Shown: positions 1 through 4,434 of the stretch, in pieces
Layout of the letters: every line of letters begins with the position of its first letter
How positions within the stretch are numbered: the first letter of the stretch is position 1
Position numbers and translations under genes: made by a program
DNA from: Chitinophagaceae bacterium
GTDB taxonomy: Bacteria; Bacteroidota; Bacteroidia; Chitinophagales; Chitinophagaceae
Direction: 5' to 3'
Length of the DNA stretch: 6,015 bases
NCBI GenBank assembly: GCA_023251285.1
Contig: JAHEZB010000158.1
Span: 1 to 6,015 of the forward strand
Notes under the pieces: generated by a model
The model's input: only the letters and a program-made list of their open reading frames with translations
Database searches by the model: none
What the model was told of the DNA's origin: nothing

Positions 1-165
1 CACTTTTTTGCGGTCGCTCCATTGGCGGGTGACTTTATTGATCGGACAATAATTTTCAATTCCTTTTTCCAGCAGCAGTGCAGCTACTTTCTTTTCCCAT
101 CTCGGCCGCGTATAAACAGCGTACCATGTTTTTTTTATCGCTTCGATTTTATTAGATATTAGATG
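1..165 (-). CDS. UpxY/NusG-like transcription antiterminator, N-terminal fragment (runs off the window); start codon unresolved
   Basis: The minus-strand frame ending at base 1 gives WYAVYTRPRWEKKVAALLLE, then a Gly-Ile-Glu-Asn-Tyr-Cys-Pro segment and RQWSDRKKV. This is the opening of the NGN domain found in the NusG-like proteins called UpxY in Bacteroidota. Characterised members act on RNA polymerase to stop premature termination in the long leaders of capsule or exopolysaccharide operons, which fits the wza-wzc pair just upstream. The frame is open from a TAA at 166-168 to the window edge, but no ATG, GTG or TTG precedes the conserved Trp (codon 124-126). The most natural start, codon 136-138, reads ATA; one base change would give MKKTWYAVYT. 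The only nearby ATG (125-127) is out of frame. Either a rare ATA/ATC start is used, the start codon has been lost (pseudogene), or the base is miscalled. Family assignment is strong; function is uncertain. Confidence 0.72.
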
Positions 166-178
166 TTAGAAATTTGAT
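151..178. repeat. Short heptamer array, ATTAGAT family (4 units)
   Basis: Four consecutive 7-nt units read on the plus strand as ATTAGAT, ATTAGAT, GTTAGAA and ATTTGAT. The array touches the 5' end of the UpxY-like frame: on the minus strand it supplies the TAA stop (166-168) and the codons just before the conserved region. It is a different sequence family from the neighbouring TTCACCA array but has the same period. No coding role is apparent. Confidence 0.6.
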
Positions 179-186
179 TTCCTCCC

Positions 187-298
187 TTCACCACTCACCA
201 CTCACAAATCACCACTCACCACTCACTCACCCAACTCACCATTCACTACTCACCATTCACCATTCACCCATTCACCATTCACCATTCACCATTCACCC
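187..298 (+). repeat. Degenerate heptamer tandem array, TTCACCA family, array 1 (about 16 units)
   Basis: The plus strand carries about sixteen head-to-tail units of TTCACCA or CTCACCA. The left half is mostly CTCACCA and the right half mostly TTCACCA. The register slips twice: one base short around 222-234 and one base long at 263-270. The array occupies most of the gap between the wzc stop (379) and the UpxY-like gene. In this orientation the minus strand, which is the transcribed strand of the operon, contains frequent TGA triplets, so the array cannot be translated in the operon's direction. Its last 17 bases (284-300) recur as a perfect inverted copy at 3503-3519 inside wza. Confidence 0.9.
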
Positions 299-348
299 CT
301 TCCCATAGCTTCGCTTCCCTCAGTCACATGATTTCGTTAACTGAAGCA

Positions 349-364
349 GAAGATGCGCATCTTC
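349..364 (-). terminator. Perfect 16-bp palindrome downstream of wzc; weak terminator or mRNA-end hairpin candidate
   Basis: GAAGATGCGCATCTTC is a perfect self-complementary sequence beginning 14 bases past the wzc stop codon. As RNA it can form a six-pair stem with a GCGC loop. No U-tract follows on the minus strand, so it is not a classical intrinsic terminator. It may stabilise the wzc transcript end, be a protein-binding palindrome, or have no function. Confidence 0.25.
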
Positions 365-378
365 AACATATTTGATTT

Positions 379-2769
379 CTATTTACCAAAAAATCTCCTG
401 AATGCCAATAAGATGCCTTTCTGATCTTCCAGGTAATAACCGCCTCCGTATTCGCCGCCATAGCCATAACCGTAGCCGTAGCCATAGCCATAACCATTTC
501 CATAGCCACCAAAACCATAACCGTATATATGAAAGCCACGCGGCTTGATGCCATTGAATACAAGGCACATATTTTTAAACTTCTTTTGCTTTTGCAACGC
601 TTCGATCATCGAAAGAAACACCCTCGGCGTAACGGCATGGCGCACTACAAATAAATTGATGTCGGCAAATGCCTGCAGCAGTTGCGCATCCGTAACCGGC
701 GAAACCGGCGCGGTATCCATGATCACATAATCAAAACGCGTTTTTAATTCAGCTACCAGCTCGGAAAATTTTTCTCCCTGGATCAGCTCTGTGGGATTTG
801 GAGGGATAGGGCCGGCAGAAATAATATACAATCCGGGGATATAAGTTTCTTTAATGATTTCATCAACGGTGGCTTTTCCCACGAGGTTACTCGAGATTCC
901 CGGTGTCTTCTTCACACCCAATACCTTGCTCAATTTAGGTTTCCGCAGATCCATTTCCATCAGGGCCACTTTTTTTCCCGTAAGGGTAAAACTGATGGCC
1001 AGGTTGATGGCCACAAAACTTTTTCCTTCACCCGAAACACTGGATGTGATCATCAGGGTATTGTGCTTTTCATTCAAACCCATAAAAGCAAGGTTGGTTC
1101 TGATCGACCGGAACTGCTCGGCAACAACCGTCCTTTTTCCATCCATGATCACGATCGGGTCTTTCCCCTTTACCTGTACCAGTTCGCCCAGGATGGGAAT
1201 ATCCATTTTGTTTTCCACTTCAGAACGGAATAATACTTTTCGGCTAAAAATTTCTTTTAATAGAACCAGAAAAGCAGCGGCAAGTAAGCCAACCACAAGA
1301 CCGGACATATAGAAACTTTTTTCTATCGGGCGAATAGGGCCATAAGACGAAGGCGATTCAACAACTTTTAAATCGGGTGTCGTCGCTACAGAAGAAATGG
1401 CTGTTTCTTCTCTTTTCTGCAAAAGGTAGGTATAAATATTATTTTTTACAGCTTGCTGCCGGCTGATGTCGAGGTAAGCACGCTCCTGCTCGGGCACTTT
1501 TTTTAAGAGGTAATTATTGGCGGCAATTTGATCATTGATCTGGTTTTTAGCGGTCAGCAGGTTGTTTTTAATATTTCTCATGTTCTCAGAAATATCTCCT
1601 TTTATTTTCTCCACTTCTGCATTGGCAAGAATAACTGCGTCATTACGTTCGCCCGTAACGCTTCGCAGGGCTTCAGCCTGCGTTTCGGCAGTGTATAGTT
1701 TTTCCAGCAAATTCGAAAGTGTTGGATCACTTACGAGCAGTAAAGAAGGTACAACTCCCGGCTTCTGTCCTTTATTCCTGATATAAGTACCGATATCGCG
1801 TAGCCCTTCCAGCTGCAGATCTACCTGGCTGTTTTGTTTATCGAGATCGGTTACTTTACCAAAATAAGCGCTTGCCTGCGTGCCAAGGTCAATAGCAGAC
1901 GTTTTGGATTGAAAAACCGCGATCTTTCTTTCGACGCTGTCTAACTGGGAAGAAACGAGATCAAGGCGGTCGTCAATAAAACGCATGGTTTTATCAGCCA
2001 CTTCGCTTTTGTCTTCTACGCCGTTTTTGTTATAGATCTCAAAAAGCTTTTGAAGAATATCACGCCCTTTTTCCGGCACCGGTGTTTCGAGGGAAATATT
2101 TAGAATGGTGGAAGAAAAAGAATAAGGAGAGATCCTCAGGCCGCCCACAATACCACCCGCAGCGCCACTGGGAGCAGCAAATGATACAAAATAATTCTTG
2201 CCGGTTACATTTTGGTTATAGCCGTAGTTCATTTGAAGCCTGAGTACGTTACCTCCCAATACAACAGTGGAATCAAAAGGCACGTTCTTATTATCGATCC
2301 GCACAATCTTATTGCTCCAGTCAACCGAGAAAAAATAAGTACCCCACAAATTGAATTTGTCTTTATCGAGCGCAATAAATTTCAATGGCGCATCGGATTT
2401 ATACAGTTCTTCGGTTCGTACATTCCCCTTATTATACACGGTAGCATAAATATCCAATTGCTTCACGACTTCCTCCATTAAATCCGGCGAACGCAGCACC
2501 ACGATTTCATTATCAACGATCTTTTTTTCACCAAAAATATTCAGCGCGTCCAGCACCTTTGAATCGCTCCCGCCTTTTTGAGGATCTTTCAGCAAAGCCT
2601 TTGCAGAAGCCACATATACCGGGACCTGTGAACGAAGATCAACATAGGCAACCGCCATGGAAATAGAAACCGTGATGACAAACAACGGCCAGAAGGGCAG
2701 ATATTTATAAATGATCTGCTTGAAGATATTTGAATCTGTTTTTTCCTTAAAAAATTGATCTTCTTCCAT
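379..2769 (-). CDS. wzc: Wzc-like polysaccharide co-polymerase / BY-type tyrosine autokinase
   Basis: A 796-residue inner-membrane protein that would control chain length and drive export of a capsule or exopolysaccharide with the Wza channel. Visible in order: cytoplasmic N-terminus; first membrane helix about 24-43; Wzz-type domain and extra beta-rich periplasmic region to about 230; coiled-coil stretches about 255-330 and 355-425; GNVR-type segment about 424-480; second helix about 488-506; cytoplasmic kinase domain. Kinase motifs are the EX2RX2R oligomerisation motif (E551, R554, R557), Walker A SSVSGEGKS (576-584), Walker A' ALMEMDLRKP (602-611, with Glu605 where Asp is usual) and Walker B YVIMDTAP (681-688). 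The tail (about 745-780) has 12 tyrosines, six in a row as Gly-Tyr pairs, matching the autophosphorylated Tyr cluster of BY-kinases. A basic, aromatic end follows. ATG at 2767-2769 lies 15 bp after the wza stop, so co-transcription is likely. Length and architecture are normal for Bacteroidota homologues. Confidence 0.96.
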   Translation of the reverse strand: MEEDQFFKEKTDSNIFKQIIYKYLPFWPLFVITVSISMAVAYVDLRSQVPVYVASAKALLKDPQKGGSDSKVLDALNIFGEKKIVDNEIVVLRSPDLMEEVVKQLDIYATVYNKGNVRTEELYKSDAPLKFIALDKDKFNLWGTYFFSVDWSNKIVRIDNKNVPFDSTVVLGGNVLRLQMNYGYNQNVTGKNYFVSFAAPSGAAGGIVGGLRISPYSFSSTILNISLETPVPEKGRDILQKLFEIYNKNGVEDKSEVADKTMRFIDDRLDLVSSQLDSVERKIAVFQSKTSAIDLGTQASAYFGKVTDLDKQNSQVDLQLEGLRDIGTYIRNKGQKPGVVPSLLLVSDPTLSNLLEKLYTAETQAEALRSVTGERNDAVILANAEVEKIKGDISENMRNIKNNLLTAKNQINDQIAANNYLLKKVPEQERAYLDISRQQAVKNNIYTYLLQKREETAISSVATTPDLKVVESPSSYGPIRPIEKSFYMSGLVVGLLAAAFLVLLKEIFSRKVLFRSEVENKMDIPILGELVQVKGKDPIVIMDGKRTVVAEQFRSIRTNLAFMGLNEKHNTLMITSSVSGEGKSFVAINLAISFTLTGKKVALMEMDLRKPKLSKVLGVKKTPGISSNLVGKATVDEIIKETYIPGLYIISAGPIPPNPTELIQGEKFSELVAELKTRFDYVIMDTAPVSPVTDAQLLQAFADINLFVVRHAVTPRVFLSMIEALQKQKKFKNMCLVFNGIKPRGFHIYGYGFGGYGNGYGYGYGYGYGYGGEYGGGYYLEDQKGILLAFRRFFGK

Positions 2770-2784
2770 TGCTTCCCAAAAAGA

Positions 2785-3726
2785 TTATTTGATGATGCGG
2801 TCAATTACGATAAACACCAATGATATTCCTGCAGTAACGTACGAAACAATACGCATAATATTATCGTTTCTTATTTTAACAGGTTCAACATAAATGATAT
2901 CATTTGGCTGCAAATAAAAATAAGGCGAATAAAATATGGATTTATCCGTCAGGTCCAATCGTTTAAATTCTTTTGAATTGTCTTTTTCCCTGATAACCAG
3001 CACATCGTCGGCCTTGCCCTTTTCTGTAATACCGCCTCCTGCGGCCAGTGCATCAAAGATCGTCATATTATCATTGGGCATGGGCAATACCTGCGATGAA
3101 ATGGCGCCCATCATCGTCACGTGCCGATTTTGAAAGCCGACTGCCACTACCGTCTGGGCCAGGTAAGGCGAAAGGTCCTTTTCCAGTTTCATTTTTAATT
3201 CCTTCCGTGTCATCCCTGCTACATGCAGCGTTCCCAGTTTGATGAATTGGATATTCCCGTTTTCATCAACAAGATAGCCGGTCGAGGTGCCCTGTGCATT
3301 TTGAGGTGCATTATAGAGAACGGTATTTTCGGGGCTCAGGCTGGCTACGGTAATTGAAAGCAGATCCCCGGTTTGAATTTTTGGTTCAAAGTTTTTAGAA
3401 ACTAAATTGGATAGTGTAGTATCTTTTTGAATGTCCTTGAAATAAATAGTTTGTTTGGTAGAAGTACAGGAAGAAAAAAAGATTAGGAAAAGCAGTATGA
3501 CGAGGGGTGAATGGTGAATAGTGAGTGGTGAATAATGATTCGTTACTGGTGAATCGTGGGCCGTAAGTCGTGAATGGGGAATGATGAGTCGTGAATCGTG
3601 AACGGTAACGGGTGAATCGTGAATACCACTACTTTCTACTTCCATCTTACTACCTGCTACTTTCATAACTGCCAGTGGCATATTGCTACTTTCTTCTCGC
3701 TTCTTCGTACTTTGTGCTTTTTGCAT
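2785..3726 (-). CDS. wza: Wza-like outer-membrane polysaccharide export lipoprotein with a repeat-encoded N-terminal extension
   Basis: The 313-residue product resembles Wza-family channels that carry polysaccharide across the outer membrane. A hydrophobic VILLFLIFF segment and lipobox FSSC give a lipidated Cys87. The polysaccharide-export (Poly_export) domain begins near 113 (FEPKIQTGDLLSITV) and includes GYLVDENGNIQFIKLG at 150-165. An SLBB domain follows (about 201-283, with DALAAGGGI and LQPNDIIYVEP). A hydrophobic C-terminal helix (about 290-309) ends in basic residues, as in Wza. The start is uncertain: ATG at 3724-3726 is preferred; TTG at 3784-3786 would add 20 residues, and internal ATGs begin at 3681, 3666 and 3645. 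None lies between 3645 and the signal sequence, so every choice puts a long, unusual stretch before the hydrophobic core. Residues 1-75 are largely translated heptamer arrays, with heptad peptides such as IHDSPVT and VHDSRLI. The body of the protein is a confident call; the 5' end is not. Confidence 0.92.
   Translation of the reverse strand: MQKAQSTKKREESSNMPLAVMKVAGSKMEVESSGIHDSPVTVHDSRLIIPHSRLTAHDSPVTNHYSPLTIHHSPLVILLFLIFFSSCTSTKQTIYFKDIQKDTTLSNLVSKNFEPKIQTGDLLSITVASLSPENTVLYNAPQNAQGTSTGYLVDENGNIQFIKLGTLHVAGMTRKELKMKLEKDLSPYLAQTVVAVGFQNRHVTMMGAISSQVLPMPNDNMTIFDALAAGGGITEKGKADDVLVIREKDNSKEFKRLDLTDKSIFYSPYFYLQPNDIIYVEPVKIRNDNIMRIVSYVTAGISLVFIVIDRIIK
3504..3622 (-). repeat. Heptamer tandem array, TTCACCA family, array 2 (17 units in exact register) inside wza
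   Basis: Seventeen successive 7-nt units span exactly 119 bases with no slip in register. On the plus strand they read ATGGTGA, ATAGTGA, GTGGTGA, ATCGTGA, GTCGTGA and close variants; the minus strand reads the TTCACCA/TTCACGA form. That orientation has no stop codons in any frame, so the wza frame passes through it and encodes about six heptapeptides (Ile-His-Asp-Ser-Pro-Val-Thr type, residues about 35-75 of the 313). It ends directly before the lipoprotein hydrophobic core. It is in opposite orientation to the array at 187-298 and more diverged, suggesting older or less homogenised copies. Confidence 0.9.
3630..3721 (-). repeat. Heptamer tandem array, TACTTTC family, at the 5' end of wza
   Basis: Two runs of five 7-nt units read on the plus strand as TACTTTC, TACTTCC, ATCTTAC, TACCTGC, TACTTTC (3630-3664) and TACTTTC, TTCTCGC, TTCTTCG, TACTTTG, TGCTTTT (3687-3721). 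They are separated by 22 bases of unrelated sequence. The minus strand (GAAAGTA-like) is read through by the wza frame and encodes most of the Lys/Ser/Glu-rich first 30 residues after the ATG at 3726. The period matches the adjoining TTCACCA array, but the sequence is unrelated. Units are degenerate, so edges are approximate. Confidence 0.65.
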
Positions 3727-3829
3727 ATTTAGTTCAGGAGGGCAATAATAAATAATGTAAAGGGCGGTTTTTTCAGGTGGATGCAAATTAAAGGAAAATT
3801 TCTAATAAGCACGGGATTTTACCTGTTAA

Positions 3830-3881
3830 ATCGGAAGAATTTTTTCTATTAAATTGATCGGTGAAAAGGGTCTTCCGATCA
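3830..3881 (-). promoter_or_regulatory. Two mutually exclusive hairpins in the presumed wza leader (candidate attenuator)
   Basis: On the minus strand, TGATCGGAAGA (3881-3871) can pair in two ways. It matches CCGATCA (3861-3855), giving a 7-bp stem with a 13-nt loop. It also matches TCTTCCGAT (3838-3830), giving a 9-bp stem with a 32-nt loop. The two pairings share bases and cannot coexist. The element lies about 105-155 bases before the wza ATG at 3726, in the gap after the small PID-type gene. No strong U-tract follows either stem, so a termination switch is only a possibility. Polysaccharide operons of Bacteroidota governed by UpxY proteins have regulatory leaders, which makes the position suggestive. 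Confidence 0.35.
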
Positions 3882-3992
3882 TGTTTAGTTTTAGGCGGAA
3901 TAGTTGGATTATTTGCACGTTCCCTGGTCACGAATTAAACTAAGCTTAATAAAGTGGATTGAGATCTCGACGAATTAAAGAATTTATTAAAA

Positions 3993-4007
3993 TTATCAAT
4001 TTGATAA
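3993..4007 (-). terminator. Weak AT-rich hairpin overlapping the stop codon of the small PID-type gene
   Basis: TTATCAA and TTGATAA are inverted copies separated by one base, so a realistic stem has five pairs with a five-base loop. On the minus strand the stem is followed by TTTTAATAAA. It overlaps the TGA at 3996-3998. This is a weak candidate for partial termination between the small gene and wza, and AT-rich sequence makes chance occurrence plausible. Confidence 0.25.
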
Positions 4008-4250
4008 CGACTTTTGCTTATCATCTTTCTTTGCATTCCTTATTTTTTTTATTCCATAAACAATACCCGTTGCAACGAGAATGTAGAGGTAGCTGTCAAT
4101 CGGACATGGAGTTCCATCGGGATGACAACCTTGGATATATTGACAAGGCTCACAACCAGGGTCTATTGGCTGAGCAAAAATTATAGTCGGCAAACATGAC
4201 GATACTAAAACAAATAGTATGATCAATATCCACCTGAAATACTGTTTCAT
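3996..4250 (-). CDS. Small exported Cys-rich protein with a PID-CTERM-like C-terminal sorting signal
   Basis: An 84-residue protein starting at ATG 4248-4250. Residues 1-26 form a signal peptide with a basic start and a long hydrophobic run. Cleavage could be type I after IIFA (Gln27 first) or, less likely, lipoprotein-type at VSSC (Cys19). The mature part has four cysteines, C33, C36, C42 and C49 (CX2C-X5-C-X6-C), framed by two PID tripeptides (28-30 and 50-52). After the second PID come a hydrophobic helix (about 54-67, with LVATGIVYGIKKI) and a Lys/Arg-rich tail. Short motif, hydrophobic helix and basic tail are the layout of exosortase-type sorting signals, and I recall PID-CTERM as a named version in Bacteroidota. 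By analogy the protein would be processed and attached at the cell surface; that is inference. It lies upstream of wza on the same strand, 269 bp from its ATG. Substrate or partner cannot be told from the sequence. Confidence 0.8.
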   Translation of the reverse strand: MKQYFRWILIILFVLVSSCLPTIIFAQPIDPGCEPCQYIQGCHPDGTPCPIDSYLYILVATGIVYGIKKIRNAKKDDKQKSLSN

Positions 4251-4434
4251 CCGGGTAACTATTAGCAGGTAAAACTAAATAAAAGCTTTGACTTATTTCA
4301 TAAAATTTTCTGCCTCGTATGTAAGACGATAGCCCTGCAAAAATTATTTTATCGCATTATTTTGAAAATTAATATTTCTTTACTCTACCGGATCTCTTTC
4401 AGCTTTTTGAAAGGTTATATTATTATATACTTTA

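Noticed and set aside
125..127. ATG as the start of the antiterminator
   Set aside because: It is out of frame with the conserved NGN residues and its frame stops after about 23 codons.
187..298. A CRISPR array
   Set aside because: The units are 7 nt, directly adjacent, with no spacers and no cas genes nearby. This is a simple tandem array.
363..563. A 66-codon minus-strand frame rich in Met/Ala/Val
   Set aside because: It is an out-of-frame reading of the Gly-Tyr repeat tail of wzc; the low-complexity composition comes from that repeat.
854..1312. A 152-codon plus-strand open frame
   Set aside because: It lies wholly antisense to the wzc kinase and second membrane-helix region; its product has no recognisable family pattern and no operon context. 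It is a shadow of the real gene.
3783..3792. A -7 promoter element (TTTAATTTGC on the minus strand) upstream of wza
   Set aside because: It is one base short of TAnnTTTG, and no -33 element is present at the right distance.
4338..4346. A Bacteroidota -7 element (TAATTTTTG on the minus strand) upstream of the small PID-type gene
   Set aside because: It has one base too many between TA and TTTG relative to the TAnnTTTG consensus, and no convincing -33 TTTG lies upstream.
4396..4413. A terminator hairpin after the T9SS gene (CTTTCA / TGAAAG)
   Set aside because: The stem is only six AT-rich pairs with no U-tract after it on the minus strand.
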